Notes under the pieces: generated by a model
What the model was told of the DNA's origin: nothing
Database searches by the model: none
Seen by the model: only the letters and a program-made list of their open reading frames with translations
Position numbers and translations under genes: made by a program
Shown here: in pieces, positions 17,556 to 25,419 of the stretch
How positions within the stretch are numbered: position 1 is the first letter of the stretch
How the letters are laid out: the number at the start of each line of letters is the position of its first letter
Assembly (NCBI RefSeq): GCF_025449335.1
Contig: NZ_CP104883.1
Span: 439,501 to 503,500 of the forward strand
Origin: Bartonella sp. HY328
GTDB lineage: Bacteria > Pseudomonadota > Alphaproteobacteria > Rhizobiales > Rhizobiaceae
Length of the DNA: 64,000 nucleotides
Direction: 5' to 3'

Positions 17556-17934
17556 AGCTCCGCTATTACTCCATAAAGCAATAACCCACGAGACTTTTGG
17601 TCAGCAGGTTATCTATTTAAAAAATTGCATTTGTCTCTATATAGCTTTAATCATTGAGTTGAACAATCTCTTGAGAGTAAAAAATATCAATATGGTCTAT
17701 ATTACCTGAGAATTGGGTGAATTTCTAAAGAGCATTTTCTTGCCCCACCAGTTGGTCAATGCGATTAATTTTGTAAGTCTACATCAAGCTGAATTTATTT
17801 GCTTTTCATTTGTTTTTTTTGTAGCGCTGGTTAAAAGAATATTAGAACTATTATTGATGATTAGAAAAATCAAATTAAGCTGCATCCAATCAGTTGGTCA
17901 AGTCAAATGGCCATGATAAAGCGTGGAGATTGAC
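17556..17934. other. Divergent intergenic region, ettA / DMT transporter
   Basis: About 380 AT-rich bases that must hold promoters for both flanking genes. An open frame at about 17713-17916 lacks a ribosome binding site and coding character. I see no RNA or repeat. Confidence 0.4.
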
Positions 17935-18852
17935 ATGAAATTGAAGCGGCCATCCTTTACGGCAAATTCTATTGCATTGGGTGTTATTTTGATGATTTTG
18001 GGGCAATTTATGTTTGCCGCTAATGACACAATGGGTAAAGTTTTGGTACAAGGCTTTGCTGTTGGCCAATTGATTGTTTTTAGATCAATTGGCGCTTTTA
18101 TTATTTTAACGCCAATGCTTAGCCAAAAGAAGCCGCAAGATATTATAAAGCCGCCACGTCCTTATTTACTCGCCTTAAGGGGACTATGCTCGCTAGGTGA
18201 TGCCATATTCTTTTATTCGGCACTGATTTATTTGCCATTAACCGATGTTATGACCTTTTATATGGCTGTACCCATTTATGTTGCGGTCTTTTCGCATTTT
18301 TTCCTTGGTGAAAGAATTGCTTGGCGGCGGTGGCTTGCTATTTGTATTGGCTTTGTTGGGGTTGTTATTGCGATGCGCCCATCAACCAATATGATTTCGC
18401 TTCCATCAGCCTTTGCCTTGTTTAGCAGTTTTTGCTTTACTTTTGTGCTAATTTTAGGGCGCTCATTACGTTCAACCAGTGATACCGTATCGGTTGCTTG
18501 GCAAAATAGTATTGCACTGGTGATTGGCTTGTTCATGATTATTGGCCATTGGCAAACGCCAGATTTTTCGCAATCTATTTCGCTTTTATTGTTGGGAATT
18601 GTTGCTTGCATTGCGCATTTACTTATTTCGCGATCGCTTAAAATGGCACCAGCCTCGGTACTTGCACCTTTGCAATATACCATGCTGCTTTGGGGGATTG
18701 TTTTCGATATTGTTGTCTTTAAACATTATCCTGATGCGATGATTTTGCTAGGCGCTGGAATTATTGTTCTTGCTGGCCTTTTCATCTTTCACCGCAAAAA
18801 GGTGGTTACCGATCATATTCCAAAATCAGATGTGCCCAATATCACTCATTAG
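17935..18852 (+). CDS. EamA/DMT-family transporter
   Basis: A 305-residue integral membrane protein with about ten helices arranged as two EamA repeats, for example LGVILMILGQFMFAANDTMG near the start and FHRKK at the cytosolic C-terminus. DMT proteins export or exchange small metabolites such as amino acids or amines; the substrate is unknown. The ATG at 17935 has GGAG six bases before it and is preferred over the GTG at 17923. It lies directly upstream of nspC on the same strand but 180 bases away with a hairpin between, so shared transcription is uncertain; a link to polyamine export is only suggestive. Confidence 0.85.
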   Translation: MKLKRPSFTANSIALGVILMILGQFMFAANDTMGKVLVQGFAVGQLIVFRSIGAFIILTPMLSQKKPQDIIKPPRPYLLALRGLCSLGDAIFFYSALIYLPLTDVMTFYMAVPIYVAVFSHFFLGERIAWRRWLAICIGFVGVVIAMRPSTNMISLPSAFALFSSFCFTFVLILGRSLRSTSDTVSVAWQNSIALVIGLFMIIGHWQTPDFSQSISLLLLGIVACIAHLLISRSLKMAPASVLAPLQYTMLLWGIVFDIVVFKHYPDAMILLGAGIIVLAGLFIFHRKKVVTDHIPKSDVPNITH

Positions 18853-18932
18853 TGCCTTTTGAGCAAAATACTTGTCTAGTATTTTAATTTTCACATGGAG
18901 CTGATAGACTTATAAAAGCTTGGAAAACTCTG

Positions 18933-18959
18933 AAAGGGTGAAACTTGGTTTGCCCTTTT
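18933..18959 (+). terminator. Possible terminator hairpin after the DMT gene
   Basis: AAAGGG (18933-18938) pairs with CCCTTT (18953-18958), extended inward by G-T and A-T pairs to a short loop, then a TTTTG run. It lies about 80 bases after the transporter stop. The weak T-run lowers certainty. Confidence 0.4.
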
Positions 18960-19035
18960 GAGGATAAATGCCTATATGACACTTTAATGGAATAATTATA
19001 GATTTTCGCTTTTGAAGAAGTGGTGGAAAACGCAA

Positions 19036-20148
19036 ATGACAGATGTAGCAGCGATTAACACGCCCTATTATCTTATTGATAAGTCGAAACTTGTCCGTAA
19101 TATGGAGCTTATTGCCAAATTGCGCGAAAAATCGGGCGCAAAGGCGCTTCTTGCATTGAAATGTTTTGCCACTTGGTCGGTGTTTGATTTTATGCGCGAT
19201 TATATGGATGGTACCACATCTTCTTCGCTTTATGAGTTAAAGCTAGGTCGCGAAAAATTTGGTAAAGAAACGCATGCCTATTCGGTTGCTTGGGCTGATC
19301 ATGAAATTGATGAAGCTATTTCTTATGCCGATAAAATGATTTTTAATTCTATCAGCCAACTGAATCGCTTTAGTGAGCAATCATCTTCTATTAAGCGTGG
19401 TTTGCGTTTAAATCCGCAAATGAGTTCATCAAGTTTTGATTTGGCTGATCCTGCGCGCCCCTTTAGTCGCCTTGGCGAATGGGATGCCAAAAAAATTGAA
19501 ACCGTGCTTGATCAAATTAGCGGCTTTATGATTCACAATAATTGTGAAAATGGTGATTTTGCGCTTTTTGACCGTATGCTTGGTGAAATTGAACAGCGTT
19601 TTGGTTCGCTATTTAATCATGTTGATTGGATCAGCCTTGGTGGCGGCATTCACTTTACTGGTGAGGGTTATCCAATTGATGCGCTGGCGGATCGCTTGAA
19701 GCGTTTTTCTGACACGCATAATGTTACAGTTTTTCTTGAGCCGGGCGAGGCTTCGATTACGCGTTCCACCACATTGGAAGTTACTGTGTTGGATGTGCTT
19801 AATAATGGTAAGGATTTGGCAATTGTCGATTCGTCAATTGAAGCGCATATGCTGGATTTGCTAATCTATCGCGAAAATGCCAAGATCCTGCCAAATATTG
19901 GCCCGCATGAAATTATGGTTTGCGGCAAATCTTGTCTTGCTGGTGATATTTTTGGCACCTATCAATTTCCTGAAAAGTTGAAAATTGGCGACCGTCTATC
20001 GGTGCAAGATGCTGCTGGCTATACAATGGTTAAGAAAAATTGGTTTAATGGTGTTAATATGCCAGCAATTGCCATTAAGGAATTGGATGGTAGTATTCGT
20101 GTACAGCGCGAATTTAATTATAATGATTATATGACCAGTCTTTCTTGA
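19036..20148 (+). CDS. nspC: Carboxynorspermidine/carboxyspermidine decarboxylase
   Basis: A 370-residue PLP enzyme of the alanine-racemase-fold decarboxylase family. The PLP lysine is K42 in LLALKCFA, glycine-rich phosphate loop LGGGIHFT follows, then EPGEA, and the second-subunit active-site CGKSCLAGD near the C-terminus. It decarboxylates carboxyspermidine (or carboxynorspermidine), the last step of the aspartate-semialdehyde route to spermidine. The partner dehydrogenase lies downstream on the same strand. The ATG at 19036 begins the family's usual N-terminus (NTPYYLIDKSKL); an in-frame TTG at 19012 is less likely. Confidence 0.93.
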   Translation: MTDVAAINTPYYLIDKSKLVRNMELIAKLREKSGAKALLALKCFATWSVFDFMRDYMDGTTSSSLYELKLGREKFGKETHAYSVAWADHEIDEAISYADKMIFNSISQLNRFSEQSSSIKRGLRLNPQMSSSSFDLADPARPFSRLGEWDAKKIETVLDQISGFMIHNNCENGDFALFDRMLGEIEQRFGSLFNHVDWISLGGGIHFTGEGYPIDALADRLKRFSDTHNVTVFLEPGEASITRSTTLEVTVLDVLNNGKDLAIVDSSIEAHMLDLLIYRENAKILPNIGPHEIMVCGKSCLAGDIFGTYQFPEKLKIGDRLSVQDAAGYTMVKKNWFNGVNMPAIAIKELDGSIRVQREFNYNDYMTSLS

Positions 20149-20284
20149 CATGAAATTGTAACTTAAATGCCATATGCGAAAATGTGAAATAATATCGCGT
20201 AAATGGGTTAATAAAGTTGACTAAATTGCTTATCAAGATAACAGAGTAAATCGCAATCTTGATAAGTTGACCATGTTATATTAG

Positions 20285-20325
20285 AAGGGTTTTTAAATAT
20301 GCGCTATGCGCTTTTAAAAACCCTT
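20285..20325. other. Hairpin between nspC and the dehydrogenase gene
   Basis: A 13-bp perfect inverted repeat AAGGGTTTTTAAA (20285-20297) / TTTAAAAACCCTT (20313-20325) surrounds a 15-base loop that itself contains GCGC-TAT-GCGC. It could be an nspC terminator or an attenuator for the next gene; no T-run follows on the plus strand. Confidence 0.5.
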
Positions 20326-20411
20326 AAACCTCACTGAAATATTGATTGGCATGGTGCCAGCATGGATATTTCATAACCATTGATAGCAAGCTATAAGGAG
20401 ATAAACCGGGA

Positions 20412-21650
20412 ATGAAAAAGAATGTCCTGATTATTGGCGCCGGCGGGGTGGCACAGGTAGTTGCCCATAAATGTGCTCAAAATAACGATATTCTTGGCGA
20501 TCTTCATATTGCATCACGTAGAATTGCAAAATGTGAGATCATCATTGCTTCGGTCAAAGAAAAAAATTCCATGAAAGTTGATGGAGTTTTCAAAGCCCAT
20601 AGCCTTGATGCCATGAATGTTGCGGCAACGGTTGAGCTGATTAAAAATAACAATATTGAAATTGTTATCAATGTTGGCTCTGCCTTTTTGAATATGTCGG
20701 TACTGTCTGCCTGTGTTGAGGCAAAGGTTGCCTATATTGATACAGCGATCCATGAAGACCAATTGAAGATTTGCGAAACTCCACCTTGGTATGGCAATTA
20801 TGAATGGCCACGCCGTGAGGAATGTGAGAAAGCCGGTGTTACCGCAATTCTTGGTGCAGGGTTTGATCCTGGTGTTGTTAATGCCTATGCTGCTTTAGCG
20901 CGTGACAATTATTTTGATACGATGGAATCGATTGATATTATTGATATTAATGCGGGAAGCCACGGTCGCTGGTTTGCTACAAATTTTGATCCTGAAATCA
21001 ACTTCCGTGAATTTACTGGTCAAGTTTGGTCTTGGCAGGATAATAATTGGACATCTAACCAGATGTTTGAAGTGCGCAAGGATTGGGATTTACCGGTTGT
21101 TGGCACCAGCACAACCTATATGACAGGGCATGATGAAATTCATTCCTTGTCTAAAAATCTTGATGTGCCAAATATTCGCTTCTGGATGGGGTTTGGTGAG
21201 CGTTATATAACGGTATTTAATGTTTTAAAAAATCTTGGTCTGTTGTCTGAACAGCCAGTTAAAACAGCTGAAGGTTTGGAAGTTGTGCCGCTTAAAGTGG
21301 TGAAGGCTGTCTTGCCTGATCCATCATCACTTGCACCTGATTATACCGGTAAAACTTGCATTGGTGACCTTGTTAAGGGTAAAAAGGACGGTAAAGAGCG
21401 CGAAGTTTTCATCTATAATGTTGCCGACCATCGTGAAGCTTATGATGAAACAGGTGCGCAGGGTATTTCTTACACTGCTGGTGTTCCAGCCGCAGCTGCC
21501 GCATTATTGGTTGCAACCGGCGAATGGGATGTTAAAACCATGGCTAATATTGAAGAATTAGCACCGCAGCCTTTTTTAGCATTGCTTGATAAAATGGGTT
21601 TGCCAACTCGCATTAAAGAAGGCGAAAATGATAAGCCATTAGAGCTTTAA
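20412..21650 (+). CDS. Carboxynorspermidine/carboxyspermidine dehydrogenase (saccharopine dehydrogenase family)
   Basis: A 412-residue NADPH-dependent enzyme with an N-terminal Rossmann fold (NVLIIGAGGVAQVVAHKCA, residues 4-22) and the Lys1-type C-terminal catalytic domain. Members next to NspC condense putrescine or diaminopropane with aspartate semialdehyde and reduce the imine to carboxyspermidine or carboxynorspermidine. Gene order nspC then dehydrogenase is common in alphaproteobacteria, which supports this over saccharopine or homospermidine function. GGAG lies upstream of the ATG. A terminator follows. With puuAB nearby, the cell appears able both to make spermidine and to break down putrescine. 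Confidence 0.9.
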   Translation: MKKNVLIIGAGGVAQVVAHKCAQNNDILGDLHIASRRIAKCEIIIASVKEKNSMKVDGVFKAHSLDAMNVAATVELIKNNNIEIVINVGSAFLNMSVLSACVEAKVAYIDTAIHEDQLKICETPPWYGNYEWPRREECEKAGVTAILGAGFDPGVVNAYAALARDNYFDTMESIDIIDINAGSHGRWFATNFDPEINFREFTGQVWSWQDNNWTSNQMFEVRKDWDLPVVGTSTTYMTGHDEIHSLSKNLDVPNIRFWMGFGERYITVFNVLKNLGLLSEQPVKTAEGLEVVPLKVVKAVLPDPSSLAPDYTGKTCIGDLVKGKKDGKEREVFIYNVADHREAYDETGAQGISYTAGVPAAAAALLVATGEWDVKTMANIEELAPQPFLALLDKMGLPTRIKEGENDKPLEL

Positions 21651-21683
21651 ATTTTAGCCTTTTTACAATTTACATATTTTCAA

Positions 21684-21726
21684 TAACCCTGTTAGATCAA
21701 AATCTAATGGGGTTTTTGATTTTTTA
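21684..21726 (+). terminator. Intrinsic terminator after the carboxyspermidine dehydrogenase gene
   Basis: AACCC-TG-TTAGAT pairs with ATCTAA-TG-GGGTT around a CAAA loop, followed by TTTTTGATTTTTT. It lies about 35 bases after the stop codon. Confidence 0.85.
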
Positions 21727-21738
21727 GGTTAGGGAAAA

Positions 21739-22071
21739 ATGCAAGCAAATTGGCATTATGATTATTAGCAGATTAAATCCGTTTGCTGCCACCTTGTTGT
21801 CAAACCCGATGATATTTATGATTGCGTCTTTACTGGTAATAGTGAAGATTTTATGTTGCTATGTGGCCAATGCTCATCAAAGCGCCAAAAAGACATGGAA
21901 AACGCATTGCGTGACCCAAGCAATATTGTGCGCTGCCCAAAAACTATCTTTTATAAGGCTAGCAAAACTATAGTATTGGCAGATGATAGGGGGCTTAGTC
22001 CTTGGGATGTAAATGGTTGGCAAGAATTGGGATTTTTAAAAAATTTGTGCCACAAGTTTTTAATAGTCTAA
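21739..22071 (+). pseudogene. Hypothetical protein interrupted by an in-frame amber codon
   Basis: From ATG at 21739, with AGGG just upstream, the frame reads MQANWHYDY, then TAG at 21766-21768, then continues open to TAA at 22069-22071 as a coherent, cysteine-rich sequence (QIKSVCCHLVVKPDDIYDC and later LLCGQCSSKRQKDMENALRD, IVRCPKTIFYK). Without the TAG it would be a 110-residue protein. The length of the clean frame after the stop suggests a recent nonsense mutation, perhaps CAG to TAG, or amber read-through. The family is not recognised; two CxxC-like pairs hint at zinc binding. Confidence 0.5.
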
Positions 22072-22176
22072 GTCTATTGTAGCTCTAATTGCTTTTCATG
22101 TTACAAAATGCAACAAGGCCAGATTAAACTATCCAACCTTGCACATTAATTATAGAAATTGCGATATTTTAGGTGC

Positions 22177-22386
22177 TTAGTCAGCAACTGCAATCATTAC
22201 ATCAGATGACTTAACAACTGCAGCAGCTTCCATGCCAACGGTCAATTGTAGATCGTCAACAGATTCATTGGTGATTGATGCAGTCACGATAGTGCCGTTA
22301 ACATCAAGGCGTACATGGGCAGTGGTTGCACCTTTTTTAATTTCAACAATTTTACCTTTTAGAACATTACGGGCACTAATTTTCAT
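22177..22386 (-). CDS. mop: Molybdopterin/molybdate-binding protein (molbindin, TOBE domain)
   Basis: A 69-residue protein consisting of one Mop/TOBE domain: MKISARNVLKGKIVEIKKGA, then VRLDVNGTIVTASITNESVDDL and GMEAAAVVKSSDVMIAVAD. Molbindins assemble into hexamers that store molybdate or tungstate in the cytosol. The ATG at 22386 has AGGA nine bases upstream and gives the standard family length; the frame is open further left but without support. The molybdoenzyme gene of the BisC type lies 3 kb away and formate dehydrogenase maturation genes are at the far end of the window, which fits a cell that uses molybdenum. Confidence 0.9.
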   Translation of the reverse strand: MKISARNVLKGKIVEIKKGATTAHVRLDVNGTIVTASITNESVDDLQLTVGMEAAAVVKSSDVMIAVAD

Positions 22387-22600
22387 TTTACTATCCTGTT
22401 TGCAAAATATACGTGTTAAACATTTTAACAATCATGAAAAACACAAATTCAATAATTCTCTTATTTGAGCGATATATAGTAGCCTTTATAGAAAAGACAA
22501 GGGTGTATTAAAAAATAAATAATGACAATTTGTCTCATTATCTTAGCGTTATAACGATTTATACTATAACGAATTAAAGAAATACTTTATTGTTGTAAAC

Positions 22601-23494
22601 TCAACCTTTATAACGTAATGTATCAACTAAAAGGCGGAAAGCCATTGAGTGTTGACGTTTGCTTGGATAATAAAGATAATAACCTTGCCAAGGGGGAAAC
22701 CAATCTTCTAAAACAGGAATTAATTCGCCTTTATCAATCGCTTCTTGTGCTATGTCCAATGGTAGATGGCCAAGGCCAAAACCCTTTTTGGCGGCTTCTA
22801 AAATATGGTAGCTACGGTTAAAGACTAATTGGCCTTCAACACGTACAGCAAGTTCATGACCGTCTTTTTCAAATTCCCATGCGTAAATACCACCGGTGGA
22901 AACAAAGCGCATATTGATGCAATTATGATTCATGAGATCTTGCGGGGTTTTGGGAATATTATGCGCAGCAAAATAGCTTGGTGCACCAACGACAGTAAAC
23001 TTGATATCAGGGCCAATGCGAACCGATATCATGCCATTTTGTAATTGTTCACCAAGGCGGGTGCCAGCATCATAACGCTCGCTGACAATATCGGTTAGGC
23101 GATAATCATCAATAAGTTCAATTTTGATATCAGGATATTGACGGCAAAACTTTTGCAGCTTAGGCCAAAGAATGGTATTAATGGCATAATCAGTGGTAGA
23201 AATACGGATGGAACCACTCGGTTTATCGCGAAAATTCCCTAAAAGGTTTATTTCGTCATGAATATCATCAATGCGCGTGCCAAGGGTTGATAGAAGATGT
23301 GCACCGACATCTGTCAAGGTAACACTGCGTGTGGTGCGGGTAAGTAGGCGTACGCCTAAGCGTTCTTCGAGCCCTCTTATTGTATGGCTTAATGCTGATT
23401 GTGATACTCCAAGTTGAGCCGCTGCTCGGGTAAAATTTTTTTCCCGTGCAACCACAACAAAGGTTGCCAGATCATTAAGGTTTTCCCGTGCCAT
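22601..23494 (-). CDS. LysR-family transcriptional regulator (nitrilase operon)
   Basis: A 297-residue regulator with the N-terminal winged helix-turn-helix (FTRAAAQLGVSQSALSHTIR at about 21-40) and a LysR substrate-binding domain. It starts 23 bases after the nitrilase stop on the same strand, so both are probably co-transcribed, unusual for LysR genes, which are mostly divergent from their target. It is a clear paralogue of the LysR at 53735-54628 (same RLLTRTTRSV block and YYLYYPS-R C-terminus). The inducer is unknown. Confidence 0.93.
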   Translation of the reverse strand: MARENLNDLATFVVVAREKNFTRAAAQLGVSQSALSHTIRGLEERLGVRLLTRTTRSVTLTDVGAHLLSTLGTRIDDIHDEINLLGNFRDKPSGSIRISTTDYAINTILWPKLQKFCRQYPDIKIELIDDYRLTDIVSERYDAGTRLGEQLQNGMISVRIGPDIKFTVVGAPSYFAAHNIPKTPQDLMNHNCINMRFVSTGGIYAWEFEKDGHELAVRVEGQLVFNRSYHILEAAKKGFGLGHLPLDIAQEAIDKGELIPVLEDWFPPWQGYYLYYPSKRQHSMAFRLLVDTLRYKG

Positions 23495-23517
23495 TGCATT
23501 CTTTCTATAAAAGTGAG

Positions 23518-24318
23518 TTAGTCAAGTTTATAAAGCTCTGGTCGTCTTTGATCAAGGCAGGGTAGTTTTTCGCGCGTGGTTTTGACCTTTTCAAGATCAA
23601 TATTTGCAAAAATAATTCCTTCATCCTCGCCGCAACTCGCTAATACCGTGCCCATTGGATTATAAATAACGCTACGGCCGCTATAAATATTGCCAACTTG
23701 ATCGGCAACGCACATATAAACGGTGTTTTCAAGGGCGCGCGCTTTAGCAATGGATAATAGATGCTCTTCTTTCATCGGGCCAGCTACCCAAGCGGTTGGC
23801 ACAATAAGAATATCCGCGCCTTTTAAGGCAAGTGTGCGAGAAATTTCAGGAAAACGCAATTCATAGCAAACCAACAAACCAATAGTGCCAAAGCGCGTTT
23901 TGACCGGTTCAAAACCATTGTCGCCAGCAATAATATTGGCTGATTCTTGATAGGAAAAAGCATCATAAAGATGGGTTTTGCGATAGCTATGGATAAGCTC
24001 GCCATTATCGTTTAAAAAAATAATGGTATTAAAGGCACGAATTTTATCATTGCAGGATTTTTCAAAAATACCGCAAATAATGTGGATGCCGTTTTCTTTA
24101 GCCGCTTTTGCCAAGCTACTTACAAAAGGTCCATCAAGTGCTTCTGCCATATCGGCATATATAATGCCTGATTTAGGTCCAAGCAGAGCCATAAAAACTT
24201 CAGGGAAAACAATAAGATCAGCGTTTTGTGCCTTTGCTTGTTTTATGTAAAGCAAGGCCTTGTCAAGATTTTCTTGTTTGTTTCGACTTGCGGAAAGTTG
24301 TGCGAGTGCGATTTTCAT
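23518..24318 (-). CDS. Carbon-nitrogen hydrolase (nitrilase superfamily)
   Basis: A 266-residue cytosolic amidase-like protein with the Glu-Lys-Cys triad: E40 in VFPE, K114 in YRKTHLYD and C151 in LLVCYELRFPE. Superfamily members hydrolyse non-peptide C-N bonds; the sequence features resemble the omega-amidase / NIT branch, where the substrate is often a dicarboxylic acid monoamide, but the exact substrate cannot be read. It is upstream of the LysR gene in the same operon. Confidence 0.88.
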   Translation of the reverse strand: MKIALAQLSASRNKQENLDKALLYIKQAKAQNADLIVFPEVFMALLGPKSGIIYADMAEALDGPFVSSLAKAAKENGIHIICGIFEKSCNDKIRAFNTIIFLNDNGELIHSYRKTHLYDAFSYQESANIIAGDNGFEPVKTRFGTIGLLVCYELRFPEISRTLALKGADILIVPTAWVAGPMKEEHLLSIAKARALENTVYMCVADQVGNIYSGRSVIYNPMGTVLASCGEDEGIIFANIDLEKVKTTREKLPCLDQRRPELYKLD

Positions 24319-24556
24319 GAGCTTTTCCGTTTTTAAAGCTTAACATCCTATCAAAATCTGAGATTAAACCGCCTAATAGATAATAACAAGGGTAAGGCAG
24401 GAATTTACGATTTTTAATTTTTTGCGTTATATTTTGTTAAAATGGCCAACGCCACAGCGCAATGTCACGGATATTTGAGTGGCGCCCTTGATTGGCCTTT
24501 GGTCTACTACCATATAGTTATAAAGTGACAGTGCCAATAATGGGCTGTCTTACTCG

Positions 24557-24576
24557 GTCGCTTGAACTTTGAGGAC
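24557..24576 (+). promoter_or_regulatory. ROSE-type RNA thermometer, ribosome-binding-site hairpin
   Basis: In the hsp20 leader, GTCGCT (24557-24562) can pair with AGGAC (24572-24576) around the loop TGAACTTTG. The pairing G-C, U-A, C-G, bulged G, C-G, U-A matches the UYGCU anti-Shine-Dalgarno signature with a looped G that defines ROSE elements of rhizobial heat-shock genes. The AGGA is six bases before the ATG at 24582, so melting at high temperature would free it. Upstream hairpins of a full ROSE element were not modelled. Confidence 0.7.
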
Positions 24577-24581
24577 TGCAA

Positions 24582-25016
24582 ATGACACGTATCGCATCTT
24601 TTTCAAATCCACTTTTATTGGGATTTGATACTGTTGAAAAAGCTTTGGAAAGGGTGGCAAAATCTGGTGATGGTTACCCACCTTACAATATCCAAAGACT
24701 GAATGATTTGGAAGATGAAACTGGCGAAGTGAGGTTGAGAATTACTTTAGCTGTTGCTGGTTTTTCGCCTGATGAGCTTGATGTGTCAGTTGAAGATAGC
24801 CAGCTTATTATTCGTGGCAAGCAATTGGATGATAGTGAGCATGAATATTTGCATCGTGGTATTGCTTCAAGGCAATTTCAACGGGTTTTTGTCCTTGCAG
24901 ATGGCATGATGGTTGTTGGAGCGGAGTTGAAAAATGGTCTTTTGGCCATTGATCTAAATCGTCCACAGCCGGAAAAGCTGGTGCGCCGAATAACCATATC
25001 AACAAGTGATGAGTAA
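24582..25016 (+). CDS. Small heat-shock protein, Hsp20/alpha-crystallin family
   Basis: A 144-residue chaperone that holds unfolding proteins. The alpha-crystallin domain covers about residues 38-135: LRITLAVAGFSPDELDVSVE, the LIIRGKQ strand, and ELKNGLLAIDLNRP near the end. It resembles IbpA-type class A proteins of rhizobia, including the R-GIA-R-FQR-F segment. A DUF1150 gene follows 54 bases downstream, an arrangement common in Hyphomicrobiales. Translation is probably temperature controlled by the ROSE-like hairpin in the leader. Confidence 0.93.
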   Translation: MTRIASFSNPLLLGFDTVEKALERVAKSGDGYPPYNIQRLNDLEDETGEVRLRITLAVAGFSPDELDVSVEDSQLIIRGKQLDDSEHEYLHRGIASRQFQRVFVLADGMMVVGAELKNGLLAIDLNRPQPEKLVRRITISTSDE

Positions 25017-25070
25017 TATTGACGTTATCGAGCGTTAAATAATGATATCTCGGCTCTATGGAGGGATGCC

Positions 25071-25349
25071 ATGACAAATACCAAAATGACAAACACAAAA
25101 CTAGCCAGAAAGCCTATTTTCACTTCAGCTGAATTTGCGCAGCTTGGCGCAGGGCGTATTGCTTATGTTAAAAAGATCAATACCGATGAATTGGCCAAGA
25201 ATTTTCCCGGTCTTCCTGAAATGACTCCTAATATTGAGGTTTGGGGGCTATTTGGTGCGACTGGCGAGCCAATTGTGCTTTCTGATGCTAAGGGGCAAGC
25301 CTTGGCTGGTGCCAATGAACATGAATTGGAAACGGTTACTTTGCATTAA
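25071..25349 (+). CDS. DUF1150 family protein
   Basis: A 92-residue protein matching the DUF1150 pattern: FTSAEFAQLGAGRIAYVKKI (about 17-36) and VWGLFGATGEPIVLSDAK. Members are typical of alphaproteobacteria and usually sit directly after an hsp20 gene, as here; their biochemical role is unknown, but the link suggests heat-shock co-expression. A GGAGGGA ribosome binding site precedes the ATG. The gene converges on the molybdoenzyme gene with 70 bases between stops. Confidence 0.9.
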   Translation: MTNTKMTNTKLARKPIFTSAEFAQLGAGRIAYVKKINTDELAKNFPGLPEMTPNIEVWGLFGATGEPIVLSDAKGQALAGANEHELETVTLH

Positions 25350-25419
25350 ACTGCTGGTTGCGTTTTAACAAAATATTGCTTTTAATTTTATAAGCCAATT
25401 TTTAGCGGATATGATTTCG

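Noticed and set aside
17713..17916. Plus-strand frame between ettA and the DMT transporter
   Set aside because: No ribosome binding site, no recognisable protein character, and it occupies the promoter region of two divergent genes.
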